A stretch of 64,000 bases of DNA from Schistosoma mansoni (GCF_000237925.1 NW_017385991.1:558001-622000), one strand, 5' to 3'. Shown: positions 36,331 through 47,944, numbered from the stretch's first letter. Notes: generated by a model from the sequence alone, not told the origin. Numbers and translations: made by a program.

Positions 36331-37432
36331 CCAGGCACATATACTCATTGCTGCAAGTTGCCATACTTCATTAGCACAACACGATGAACACTATAATCAT
36401 AATAGTAGTTAATTTAGTTCTGATAGCAAAAATATCACAAGAAGTCAATCACAGACAAAATAAAACACTAGTAATCTCTGTCAGTAGTAACATTAGAATA
36501 AATCGTTTATGAAAAATCACTTTTATCAGAGTCTGAGATATGCCTTTATTAACAAGTTCTGACTTACTGACTGAAAAACTTTAGTCATACCTTTTTTTTC
36601 TATCGTTTTCTCTTACCAAATGGATTATACTCCTTGAATAATATCTTCAAACCCTAATCTTTCGGATTACTGCTTATACTTTTACTACTTCTATCACTAT
36701 GGGATTTGAATCGACAACTGGATCTTTGTGTTAATGTGGTATGGCAACTCGAACTGATGTGCGTACGTACGTACGAAGTTCCACGTTGTAACTGACTGAT
36801 AGTCAAACTTTTTAATTTATTATTATCAACTACTAATTAAGGAAAGAAAGTATTTCAAAAGAAAAAATGTCAATTCTTCATTTACATGATTTAACTTACC
36901 TAAATAGTTGGATACCATGGAAATCATATGACTTATCAATCAATTTGTTATGGTTTTTATACCTTGTTTGTCTAATTACAAAGTTACACTTATATTAAAT
37001 TTATATAGAATTGAAAGGGATAAAAGATGGTTACATATATATATATCTATACCTTGTCGTATATGTTTGCCGAACTCATTTAAAAAAGACATTGTACTCA
37101 TGGTGTACATATATAACTGAGTAGAAGATACAGCAGATAGGGTAAGTACAATTTATTGCCAAAAAAAAATTCACCCACGATAACTCCATGCATTAATTAG
37201 AAAAAAAATAATCAATATTGATTAAGTAATTGATTGGATGTGCTCATCTATTTTCTAAAAATAGAATCTTTAATTAATTCGATATAATGAATGATAGATA
37301 TGAATGAATAACAATGAACATGTCTATCATTCTTCATAAAAGATTATCACTGATTATCATTGACTTAATTAAAGAAATTAAAACATTAGTATATAAGTAG
37401 TAATGACTTATTATTATAAGCAAAGATGGATG

Positions 37433-37486
37433 GTGGAATGTAGGATACGCGTTTTGTCTCATTTGGGACTCGTCAACTGAATGTAT
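37433..37486 (-). ncRNA. Hammerhead ribozyme remnant (S1 type)
   Basis: On the - strand TTGACGAG and CAAAA replace the consensus core elements. Probably inactive. Confidence 0.45.
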
Positions 37487-37550
37487 CTACATCTCAGAGT
37501 TGATGTCTACTCTAGGACTCGAACCCACTACCAAATCTGTGATGCAAGTT

Positions 37551-37602
37551 TATCCAACTGACGAGTTCGAAATAGGACGGAACGCGCATCCTGGATTCCA
37601 CT
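37551..37602 (+). ncRNA. Hammerhead ribozyme (S1 type), mutated
   Basis: CTGACGAG is intact, but the GAAA element reads GGAA. The cleavage triplet is ATC, which is still NUH. Activity is doubtful. Confidence 0.55.
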
Positions 37603-37629
37603 GTAAGTCACTATCCATCTTTGTTTATA

Positions 37630-38138
37630 ATGCCCTCGTACGGCCGAGAGTGGGGAGTGTCAGCTCTCCCTCTCGCAATGCCCTCACATGGCCACGCGTA
37701 TATAGCCTCTGACAGGGAAGTCCTACTCAATGCTTTCTCGTGGCATTACTGTTGTTTACGAAATTGAGAGGACGAAAAGCGAATGTCTGGCGCTTTAACC
37801 GAGTTGGTGGACATGGAAAGTCCACCTAGGGGAGTTGGAAAACTCTCATTCCAAACCAATGGTGAACATGGTCTTCAGTACCCTGAAGGAACAAATGGCG
37901 TATGAATCAATCGTTGGTCACCTAGTACCATGGGACTGCATCTTCATACGATGCTCCACTGCCTTGTGGATCAGACCTTTAGATGAAAGGTTCCGGGTGT
38001 GGTCCCCGTAAGAAAACCACCTGCTTTAGTTTGGGCATCTGGGCAGTATCACAGCCCTCACACAAATCTTATTTGATTTGTGTGGCGCATATATATCTAG
38101 TGCTTCCTTGTACCAATATTTATGTGTTTAAATAAGTA
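37630..38138 (+). mobile_element. Retroposon family R, copy 5
   Basis: Near full length, from TGCCCTCGTACGGCCGAG to GTGTTTAAATAAG; its left end meets the S1 SINE. No convincing target-site duplication. Confidence 0.82.
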
Positions 38139-38614
38139 AATTCATTCACTGATTACTGCAATATAAATGGATATGAAAAGCTTACTGATTGTTGATAATA
38201 AAATATTTTAATAATTCAAAATTGTCTCCTCTATTTAAAAAAAAACTTGTCATAATTTGATTATTGAGTGTCTATAGAATCGTAATGACTTGAAACAGGA
38301 TGGATATATCAATGTGGTGACTTGAAACTAAGTTCCTATTACTGGTAATAGTATGAATGTTTACTGTGACTGCGGAAAAACTGCTGCCTGTTACCTAATA
38401 CAACCGATTTAGACTGTTATGTCAACATAAGGAAGAAAAGATTACTGTATAAGAAGACTGATTTCATTGCCAACACTCAATTAAACGATATACAAAGGAA
38501 TAGTAACAAGTCGTGCGTTATTTTAAATGTTTTGATCAATCAAAAAAACTTGAATGTACAAAATTAGCTCTTGATCTATAATCGAATGTGTATATATAGT
38601 TCGGAGAATCAATG

Positions 38615-38770
38615 AGTTCAGAAGAGGTTTTGTGGAGATTTAGTATTTTCATAGTTGAAAGTGTGAGTCAATTGAAGCTAGACCACCAAGGAAAACCTTC
38701 AAGCACTGGACGGTCGTTTCGTCCTATTGTGGGACTCCTGAGCAGTGCGCATCTACGACCAATAAATTGA
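38615..38770 (-). repeat. S0 SINE tail fragment
   Basis: TTTTGTGGAGATTTAG tail and GACGGTCGTTTCGTCC body on the - strand; the tRNA-like head is missing. Confidence 0.7.
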
Positions 38771-38929
38771 CTGCGGAATATAAATTAATCTTATAAATAT
38801 ATATCGTTAATTTTACGTTCTCCGTTCTTACTCTCACCTCATTAACTCATATTTTTATGCACTGATTCATACTACTTAATAATATTCAGTAAATAGTTGT
38901 ATCTCGAGAGATTTCTGAGCCTATGTTGT

Positions 38930-40750
38930 AGCGCGTTCTACTGTAATGTTCAGAAATATTTAAACAAGTGGGGATATCTCTCTAATGTCTGCTGACAATT
39001 CAATCCAATGCTTTCTGAATGTAGGCAAAACCCTTCACTAAGTCATTCGTAAGATATGACCCGGTGTGCATACAATCATTCAGAGATACATCTTGTAATT
39101 GAGAAGCACAGTCAAACCTTATTTGAACTCCTCTTGGCTTTTTAAGGTTTAACGCAGAATGATTACAAAAATACCTTTAGTTGAGTCGCTGTTCCTGATA
39201 TTCCAACCTATCTTATTACGTCACTTAATAGTAAGGCCGTATCCAACCTGTTATCCAATAAAGCATACGTATTCACGTAATCTACTGAGTACACATCCCA
39301 AATATATTCCGGTTAGATAAATGAAATCGCAATATGCCTGCTTAGCTCCAGGCTCCGTACTATGAAGAATTTTAGGGTTTCGTCGATATTACACCTCGTG
39401 GATTGGCTACAGTCTGTTGCACGTTGATTAGGCTTTAAACAATTTAAACCTCTTCAGTATCTCTACTATCCCGTTGTGATCCGCTGCTAGTAACTGTGGA
39501 CAGGACAAAACCTCGTGATCATTAGAACAGATTGGACAATACCCCTCTTCATTATACGACAATTCATGGACCTTAGCTCGAATCAAGGTAGGTTGACTAT
39601 TCAATGATGATATCTGAGCTTTGTGGGTTCCGCTTGCGAGTTGCCAGTAAGTATTTTAAACTATCTCTTCTAGATACTCTAACAAGTCATAGGATTTGGC
39701 TCTCATCATGATATCGTCTGCTGCTTCTGATTATTTAAATTGTATGTTTCCTGACATTCACTTCCCTATTCATTTTATATTAATAAAACATTTCAAGTCT
39801 GAACCTCGTTCCATTTGTGACAAGGATATCTTACAGTTAATCATTGGTTTTATTAACCTCTGTAAACCGGCTACGTCGTCCTGATGTAATGAAGGACCGT
39901 GTAACAACGTTAAGAGTGCTTCTGTAATATCATACGGCCTCCTACATTGTTTATGTAAAATGCTAATTGCCTTAGTGCCGCATTCTTCTTCTGGGGATAA
40001 AACGCAATGTACTATAGCATCCTTCGTTATACCTTTACAATGATGTAACAAGTACATGAGTCGTTGAATCGGTCGGAGATATTTAATTTTTTCATAAACG
40101 TCTGAAACATAAATGGATTTCCATTGGATTTAATAATTCAGATTTTAGGTAGTCTTGTGATGTATGCTACTTATGTTGACAGATCTAAGTAGTATGTGAC
40201 ATCGATCAGAAGTGGAATACCTGGCAGCAGAACATTAAGATGATCTAACTGAAGAGAACATGACTCTAAACGGAAAGCAATTGTAATAACCACATAATTG
40301 AAAGAATCATGAAGATTATGAAGCATAACTGAAGGAAGATGTGCAAATGATGTGTTAAATGCCGTTTTCATATTTTATGAAGTCATTCTGTACTTTCATA
40401 TAACATAGTAAGTTGGTTATCCTGACTTGAGTTCTCGTTCACTAATTTCACACTATCGTGAACAGTGACCTAAAGATATCTGCCCCTGCTTTAGGTTCAA
40501 CATCACTGCCCAGATCTGCGTTGGTATATCGGCAACCAAGTGCAACTTCGGGCGTCAGATCTTTAGGTAGAGACTCAAATGGATCAGCAACTGACTTTCG
40601 TCTTTAAATTTGTGAAAAGGTCTCTGTCTATTTCCTAACAGCGTTCACAAAGGTGAAGCTTTCTAATCTCCCACTCAATCTTTTTTACTTCCATCTCTTT
40701 AAGAATTGCTTCTTCGTCTTCTAATCTTCTTTCTGCATTTACATAGGTGT
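38930..40750 (-). mobile_element. BEL/Pao LTR retrotransposon fossil
   Basis: Separate - strand stretches resemble BEL/Pao parts in the right order: a charged coiled-coil segment (about 40660-40750), the gag core (39770-40057, with CKGITKDAIVHCVL and MINCKISLSQM), a Cys-His knuckle-like segment (about 39480-39560), and short protease-like and RT-start-like segments (about 38960-39260). Internal parts are missing and it is broken at many points. Old; no LTRs recognised at its ends. Confidence 0.75.
40155..40390 (-). repeat. LTR-like repeat, family C, diverged copy
   Basis: Contains TGACAGATCTAAGTAGTATGTGACATC and following sequence matching 56640-56760. It overlaps the BEL/Pao region and may be inserted in it. 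Confidence 0.5.
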
Positions 40751-40759
40751 CGACTATGA

Positions 40760-41520
40760 GATGGATTTTTTGGGGGTTAAGGTTTACATTATTAAAACAA
40801 GACTTGAAGTGAGTGAGTTTATTTTAGAAACTGGTCAAACAATGTTTTCAGTTATCGAGTTGTCTGTTTTTCTGAACTCTTTGTATTGTACTTCATTTTT
40901 CTGGTCCTTGTCATTGTTAGTCCATAATAACAAAAATCCAATTTTAGACCAGAGTTGGGTACCGTAAGGAATCAGATCAAATTAGAATCAGACTTGAGAA
41001 CTGTTAAATCTATCCTCGAGTCTAATTACACAATTGAGATACGCGCGAAACCGAAGTTCATAAAACGGTGATTTGTCTGAAGGAATAGACATAAATTAGT
41101 TACATACATCAACTCGTGAGATATCTGTGACGCTCAGCGCGTCCATAAGTCTGAAAGACAAAGAGCTTTCTGCAATAATAACATAAAGAATAATTATGAT
41201 ACACTATGGTGTAAATGATAGCTGGTAGCCATGTCTAATCTGAATATCAGAAACCCAAACTGTTACAGCTTGAACTGATCGTCAATAAAATATAATCTCA
41301 TTTCAACTACTCAGTAGTAGCTGAATAGTTTTAACGAAAAAAAGATGTTTTATGCATTCTATAGGTAGTATGAATCAAGCAAAACTGATTTTATGCGTAG
41401 TTTAGTATACTTGAAAATTTCCTCCATCATTATCTAATGAATGTTTAGCTTGTCTTTAGGTTGATTTGTTGAATAGAAACCAAAGACCTCAAAAGTTGTA
41501 ATAAGTTGTTGATTGAAATG
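40760..41520. other. Intergenic, nothing recognised
   Basis: The reading frame at 40761-40967 has no known motif and is AT-rich; I do not call it a gene. Confidence 0.45.
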
Positions 41521-41529
41521 AATTTACTT

Positions 41530-41985
41530 ACCAACTACTTACTTACGCCTGTTACTCCCAATGGAGAATAAGGCCGCCGACCAGTATTCTCCAACCCACT
41601 CTGTCCTGGGCCTTCTTTACTAGTTCTATCCAGTTTTTGTCTATTCTTCTCATGGCTATCTCAATTTCTCAGCGTAATGTGTTCTTTGGTCTTCCTCTTC
41701 TCCTTTGACCTTTAGGATTCCATGTGAGGGCTTGTCTTGTGACACAATTAAGTGATTTCCTCAAGGTGTGCCCAATCCACTTCCAGCGCTTCTTCCTCCA
41801 CTGAAATCTGGTTTGTTGTCTCCCACAGTAACTTGTTGCTGATAGTGTCTGGCCATCGGATCCGAAGTATCTTGCGTAGACAACTGTTAATAAACACTTG
41901 TTTCTTCTGGATAATGGCTTTCTTAGTTCTCCACGCTAACCAGAAAAAATTACCTACCAATTGTCTCAATGTAAAATTCATTAGT
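41530..41985 (-). mobile_element. RTE-clade LINE (SR2-like), 3' end
   Basis: - strand reads [20 protein letters not shown] and [20 protein letters not shown], then EVDWAHLEE, and later the terminal GQSGLENTGRRPYSPLGVTG. This is the end of the RTE ORF. A frameshift lies after the LEEIT stop; 5'-truncated. Confidence 0.88.
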
Positions 41986-42078
41986 AATGAAGTATAACTA
42001 ATCTGTGATCAAAAATTATTAAACATGGTTGGCTCATTGCTAATGATATCGGTATTATTGAAATAGACAAATGGAAAT

Positions 42079-42607
42079 TTATTTAAACACATAAATATTG
42101 GTACAAAGGGGCACCAGATATATATATATATATATATATGCGCTGCACAAATCTCATTCGATTTGTGTGAGGACTGTGTTACTGCCCATGTGCCCAAACT
42201 GAAGCAGGTGGTTTTCTTAGGGGGCCACACCTGGAGCCTTTGACCTAAAGATCTGATTCACAAGAGAGTTGATCAACGTCAGAAGATGCAGTCCCATGGA
42301 AGCCAGTGACCAACGATTGGTTCATACGCCATTTGTTCCCTCAGGATACTTGAGCCCATGTACACCATTGGTTTGAAATGAGGATTTTCAAACTCCCCTA
42401 GGTGGACTTTCCGTGTCCACCAACTCGGTTAAAGCGCCGGACATTCGCTTTTTGTCCTCTCAATTTCGTAGGCAACACCCGTGGTGCGAGAGGGCATTGA
42501 GTAGGACTTCCCTGTCAGAGGCTATATAGGCGTGGCCATGTGAGAGCAAGTGGAGAGGGAGAGCGGACTCTTGTCACTCTCGGCCGTATCAGGGCATTTT
42601 GGGGCAA
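42079..42607 (-). mobile_element. Retroposon family R, copy 6
   Basis: Flanked by a 10-bp duplication AAATGGAAAT (42069-42078, 42608-42617). A (TA)n expansion of about 23 bp sits inside at 42117-42139, at the site reading ATATGT/ATATAT in other copies. Confidence 0.88.
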
Positions 42608-42784
42608 AAATGGAAATAAAAGACGTAAATAACCGCATTAAAACTCTATCTTATTTTTTAACCAGGGCAAAATAACTTACAAAATGATAAGACAATATGG
42701 AGACTTTATAATAATTGCTTACTACTTACTAGATACCACTAGTTTGTCGGAAAAATTCATGACCAACCCAAGATCAATATGGTC

Positions 42785-43120
42785 GATAATGACAATTGAT
42801 TGATCACTGGGTGGTGATCATTGTCACGCGTGTCAAGTTCTTCTTAGTTCTGACCGAATGCTATCGATCAAGTTGCAATGTGGCCACTAGTCCAGCTGGC
42901 TCGACACTGCGTGCACTATGTTGAGATAAGATAGTGGTTAGAGGTGGTCAACAGGAAACCCTGGACCCGGGTTTCGTGCTACTTGGCACTCGTCAGCAAA
43001 GTGTACCTGTAATCTTGAGGGAACTGGTGCTCCCTGATGGATTCGATCCCGTGTCACTCAGCTTCATAGTCAGGTCCAGGGTTTCCTGTTGACCACCTCT
43101 AACCAACATCTTATGGTCGA
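42785..43120 (-). repeat. Hammerhead SINE, second family (S2), copy 3, with inverted end
   Basis: - strand: tRNA-like head (AAGCTGAGTGACACGGGATC), hammerhead, GTTTCCTGTTGACCACCTCT, then a tail ending CCACCCAGTGATCAATCAATTG at about 42789. A + strand piece GTCCAGGGTTTCCTGTTGAC at 43075-43120 repeats the ribozyme 3' flank in inverse orientation. Confidence 0.78.
42952..43007 (-). ncRNA. Hammerhead ribozyme, intact core (S2 type)
   Basis: Core CTGACGAG ... GAAA with cleavage triplet GTC. Stem II is GTGC/GCAC with loop CAAGTA; stem III is ACCC/GGGT; stem I is CTTTG/CAGGG. All core positions match the hammerhead consensus. Confidence 0.8.
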
Positions 43121-43129
43121 TAATGTGAA

Positions 43130-43735
43130 TCTCATCAAATTTTCTATAAAAGTTAATTTATTTCAGGGTTTTGAAGTGAATATAAACTATTGTGGTTCTA
43201 TTTCATAGCAAATCGAAACCAACTAATCCAGAACCATAAAACTGTATCATTTCATGTATTATTCAAATCGATAAGGCATAATGTACACTTAATTTTTATT
43301 TTCATAAAACAGAATTGATCTACTATATTAATATAAGTAGTATAAATTGGTTTGATGATCTCATAAACACTCTGCGTATTCATTAAATTGATCGAGGTCA
43401 TTGAAGAAAATGGGAAAAAAAATACAACAAAAGAAATAATTATGTCACTCACTGAAAGTGAAAGGAAAATGAGGTCGAAAATAAGAAAAGCTACATCTTC
43501 TGTTTTAAAAAGAAACATTAATTCTATTGTAAATGTAATGACTCAAGACCCTGAAATAATAAATTGAGAAGAATGAATATAAAACAATAATTTTAATGTA
43601 TCTGTCAATGTAAATGATTGATGTACATAGTTAATTACAACAGAGGCTTTCTATTTGACTTAACTTTGATTCTTAAATGTTGAAAATTATTGCTAATTCC
43701 CATAACATTTTAATTGATATCCATCATAGATCACT
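43130..43735. other. Intergenic, AT-rich, nothing recognised
   Basis: A hydrophobic - strand frame at 43252-43518 is composition-driven; no gene called. Confidence 0.5.
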
Positions 43736-43740
43736 TTGTT

Positions 43741-44268
43741 AGCCTCCAAATGCCCTGGTACGGTTAAGGATGTCGAGAGTCAACTGTACCTCTCTCTCAA
43801 ATGCTCTTACGTGGCCATGTGTATACAGCCACTGAAAGGGAAGTCCTAATCATTGCCTGCTCGCACCAGAGGTGTTGTTTACGAAATTGAGAGAACAAAA
43901 AGTGAATGTCCAGAGCTTTACCGGGTTCGTGGATATGAAGGATACACCTAGGGGAGTTGGAAAAGCCTGGCTCCAAGCCAATGCTACACATAAGCTCCAG
44001 GAACCTGAAGGAAAAATCGGCGTACATATCTTTTGTTAGTCACTGGTTTCCATGGTAATGCATCTCCTAACGTTGCTCCACTGCCTTGTGGATCGAACCT
44101 CCAAGTCTAAGGCTCCGGGTGTTTTCCCCTAAGAAAACCATCTGCTTTGGTTCGGGCACCCAGAGAGTATCACAGACAACACATGAATCAAGTGACTTGT
44201 GTGGCACATATGTATTCGGTGCCCTTTTGTACCAATATTTATGTGTTCAAATAGATAAATAACAAAAT
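43741..44268 (+). mobile_element. Retroposon family R, copy 7
   Basis: More diverged from the others but full length (CCTCCAAATGCCCTGG ... TATTTATGTGTTCAAATAGATAAAT). No clear duplication. Confidence 0.82.
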
Positions 44269-44875
44269 TGTTGGATAGTTATATATGCATATCACATTAC
44301 AGTTCTCAAACGGAAATTATAGCAAACATTACTGGAACCTTTCTGTAGTTTGCTCCTGTATGAAAAACAAAAGTCCCGCACACACATTTATTGTGAGTTT
44401 CTAGGTCACATATGATTTTTCAACCGGACTTTGTTCGACTTCCCCGTATGTTCAATTGATTTGGGAGAGCTTATTTATTTTTCAGGTAGTAGGGTTTATA
44501 TGAGCTTAGAAAGATAATCTCAGTGGCGTTAGGTTTCTAAAGTACGGTACGTGAATCTTTTTACAGTTTTACTATTAAGAATAATATTTAAGTACTGATT
44601 AATGGATCAAGATGGTGAATATACTTCTAACTCAGGAGTAGAATTTTGTTGAAGTCGTGTTCTTCTGGCCTGTTCATTTACTACCAGTACTTTCACTGTT
44701 TCTCGGAAATAAGTTATTGTTAAAAACTTCTAAATGTAAGTGCTTACTACATATTAAAACTAGCTGGTTCATAGAACATAAATTCAATGCTAACTTCAAG
44801 ATACAGTATTGAAGACATTTCTGTACTTTTTCCCTATGAAAGGATATCTTTGTGAATAGACAGATATGAACGATC

Positions 44876-44972
44876 AGAAGGGGTGTTGTGGAGTATTTTT
44901 CATAGTTGATTCATGATTTCAACTATGAAAAATATTGAAATCTCCACAAAACCCTTTCTGATTATAATCATA
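44876..44972. repeat. Near-perfect palindrome of S0 tail ends
   Basis: TCAGAAGGGGTGTTGTGGAG on the left mirrors CTCCACAAAACCCTTTCTGA on the right, with TTTTTCATAGTTGA / TCAACTATGAAAAA in the arms and a tiny centre. Two S0 tails are joined in opposite orientation. Confidence 0.8.
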
Positions 44973-45059
44973 TGCTCACTAAGGACTGACTTCAAGAGAT
45001 ATTTCCTGGAGTTCTAGTGAGAATCAGTGACCAGTGGAGTTCAACTACGTTTGTTTACT

Positions 45060-46030
45060 CTAACTAGTTTTTATACTGAACTTTCTTCATCTGGTGTAAA
45101 CATGTACTCCTTCCAAGATTGTCGTATACTTTGGGGAGAACACAAGCAATAGAGTGATTAAATATGAGCAGTGAAGCGTGTTTACGACTCGATTATATTT
45201 CTACTACACCTAGAAATACATCAGAATGTATAAAGAAATCTCCTACTTTCTATCGAATTAGAGATTGAACAAAGCTGCAGTCACATACAGGTGAAAGTGA
45301 ACCACTGAAAAGAGAAACAGAGAATTCAGTAGACACATCATCGAGGACAGATATTGCGGATGAGGTGCAATCCAGAGTCACATAAATATATAGTATGAAT
45401 ACAACTGTATTTGTTCAAGTGTTTTAGATGGCATCTTAAGGTCAAACAGTCCTCGAAGTGTTACGATGGCTCCTGGAAAGCACTACAAAGACTCTAAAGG
45501 AGCGGAAGAGATTACATCTAATTATACTCCGATAGAATTTTCTAGAATATCGACGTGGCATGCTGTGATTTAAAAGTTATATGGAATCCCTGCTTGCGGA
45601 TAAAGTGGATTATAATGATGTTAAAGCCTATGCCGAAAACTATGAATACACCTCGTTTTTGCACACTTTTCCTCATTACTTCAAGGATCCTAGCAATTAA
45701 TCTTGGAACCATGTAGTAACATCAAACTATCATCATCTAAATCGTTTAACCAAAATTCTTGAATTGTGATTTCATCACATTTACAATACATGTTCAGGCA
45801 AAGGAAAAACCGAAGATGTTCGAATTTGCCCACTAGTTATAGGTAGTTAGATGCTGACAGTTCAAATGTAGACGTCTGTTTAGAATACATAATTTTTGAT
45901 GCATGCTGCCAACCATTGTGAAGTCTCTGATGGTAATTTATCATCACTTGTCAGACAATCGGTCGAGCGCAATGATCAGCCTTTCGCAGGTGTACATCTA
46001 ACCTAAAGGTATGTTGTATACTGAAGAAGT
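45060..46030 (-). mobile_element. LINE endonuclease fragment, interrupted by an LTR-like repeat
   Basis: Same family as 27240-29610: 45700-46000 matches 29290-29560 and 45060-45450 matches 29060-29250. The family D repeat (about 45459-45690) lies between the two pieces. Confidence 0.65.
45459..45690 (+). mobile_element. LTR-like repeat, family D, copy 2 (short)
   Basis: Starts TGTTACGATGGCTCCTGG and matches the first ~200 bp of the 15.97-kb copy, including the TATGAATACACC box. The downstream part is missing. Confidence 0.5.
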
Positions 46031-46144
46031 GTGAAGTGTATTGTGTAAGAAAGAATCTGTAATAGAAATGAACAAAAAATAGTTAACCGGTGTTTTTGCA
46101 AGCACATAGAATGCACTTACATGTAATAAGGTAAGCGATGGACA

Positions 46145-46395
46145 GCAATTAAAAATAATAACAGAAGAGGTTTTTGTGGATATTATAGTAATTTGTTTAA
46201 TAGTTGGGATGATGAGTCAATTAAAGCTAGACTACCATGGAAAACCTGGAAGCACTGGACAGCCGTTTCGTCCTATTGTGGGGCTCCTCAGTAGTGCGCA
46301 TCCAGAATCCCGCCTCACGAGATTCAAACTCAGGACCTATCAGTTTCACGCTCCAGCGTTTAACCTCTAGACAATAACACAATCGTTAAGTTAAG
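46145..46395 (-). repeat. S0 tRNA-headed SINE
   Basis: - strand copy with tail, GACAGCCGTTTCGTCC body and head (anti-sense of GGTCCTGAGTTTGAATC). Confidence 0.75.
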
Positions 46396-46483
46396 AAAAT
46401 TCGATAATTGAAACTAGATGATAGCATAAGGTTTCGACTTTTTTCCCCATAAACTTTTGTATATGGTAGTCAATAGATCGTAT

Positions 46484-46765
46484 TGTAGTGGACAGAACAC
46501 TGGTTGGGGACAATCGAATGTATTTAAGCAGAAATTACAGACTATCTCAGTAAATTCTGATAACCAAACAATGAACAGTCAATTTGCAAATTAACAACCA
46601 ATTGTTTCAATCTTCACTGTTTCTTCGCTTATTCCATTGCTCATGCATTTTCCAGACGATTGCGCTTCATTTCAGTTCTTTCCTCATCGGTCTTCTGCCA
46701 AAATACATTCTATGTCTGACCCACACCATATACTACTTATATAGATATAAGTAGACCACACCACA
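46484..46765 (+). mobile_element. LTR-like repeat, family C
   Basis: About 282 bp from TGTAGTG to CCACA, ending in the palindrome-like TACTACTTATATAGATATAAGTAGACC. TG...CA ends and recurrence suggest solo LTRs; no coding sequence attached. Confidence 0.5.
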
Positions 46766-46779
46766 TTATTACTTATTAA

Positions 46780-47930
46780 TATAATTAGTAAATTAAAACA
46801 AACAAAAATGGTAATCAATTGAAATATTCAGGTGATAAGAAAAATAAGTAGTTCATGTTATATCCTAATGAAGATTAAACTACGGGTAACTTCTGGGACC
46901 TATTATTGAACTATTATTCTATATATATTGTTGTTTAACTATTGAGTAACTAGATTGTGTGTATATCTATATTCATCTTATTATAAGCTTCATTTTGACC
47001 TATTGATTATTATTATACAAATTACTGTTCCTAAATTATACTCAGTTTATTGATTATTATCTCCCACGTTCACAGCCACATTTGGCTTGATCTTGTATAA
47101 ATATTATTTTCAATTTTATGGTGTGATGCGATCTGTCTATCTGATATATATAAACAGAGTATGCTTGAAATAAATGATTCGCATAGCAGAAGCCGTTATT
47201 GGTGTTCTGAACTCAACTGGAAGGGCTAGGAGGATATAGGAGCAGTAAGGACGCTAGTGTGCTCATGCCGGTCGAAAGTCATTGGTTTGGCACAATGCTA
47301 AGATGGGAGAAGTTGTATTTCAATTGGTGGTTAAATCACGTGATAAAAGCCGGGCATAAAATCATAACAGTTCAGATATTCAGGCAGACTACCAGGTAGT
47401 GGAATATCGCTAGTACTAATTTGTTTTTATAAATATAATTTACCAGTCAATTATCCCTATGATGAAATAAGTAACTACTTATATATATATATATAACTTT
47501 AAGTACCAATCTCAGTGATTCCATTTGACTTTAGTTCTGTTTGATTATTTCTCGACTAAATCAATGAAAACAGTATTGTTTTTTTTTAAATATTACCTGT
47601 CAGTCATAATTTGTCCAATTTTTTTTCCATTTCTCATTATTGTCTTGGTATGTAGTGAGATACAGTTTCGGAAATGATTTCAATATTATGGACTAAATTG
47701 TACGTGTTTCGACTATAGTTTCGCATAGAGTCTTATGTGACAGTTTTAGGTGAAGTTTTGAATGAAATGATTAGAAATATATATATAAATCTTACATCAC
47801 TCGATGATTAAAGTGATTAAGGTGTGAGTAAGAACCTGTGTATAAATCATCTTCAACTTGATCAAGTAAACGAATGATTTATGGCTAGTCAAACTCACGA
47901 GCAGTATGTTTCATAGTTTTTCAACAATTC
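46780..47930. other. Intergenic, AT-rich; possible retroelement end near 47.1-47.4 kb
   Basis: 47130-47230 has a TATATAAACAGAG box and AATAAA within 40 bp, followed by a GC-richer stretch. It may be the end of an LTR plus leader, but I cannot show a partner. Confidence 0.35.
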
Positions 47931-47944
47931 TATAAACTTTATAT

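Larger units (their letters stand above)
37428..37628. repeat. Hammerhead SINE (S1, Sm-alpha-like), fold-back copy
   Basis: The left half is in - orientation (hammerhead remnant 37433-37486, then tRNA-like head). The right half is in + orientation (hammerhead 37551-37602, then CACTATCCATCTTTGTTTA). Retroposon R copy 5 is joined at its right end. Confidence 0.7.

Noticed and set aside
43252-43518. 88-codon hydrophobic - strand frame as a membrane protein
   Set aside because: Hydrophobicity follows from T-rich codons in AT-rich DNA; no motifs, no repeats of the frame, no splice context.
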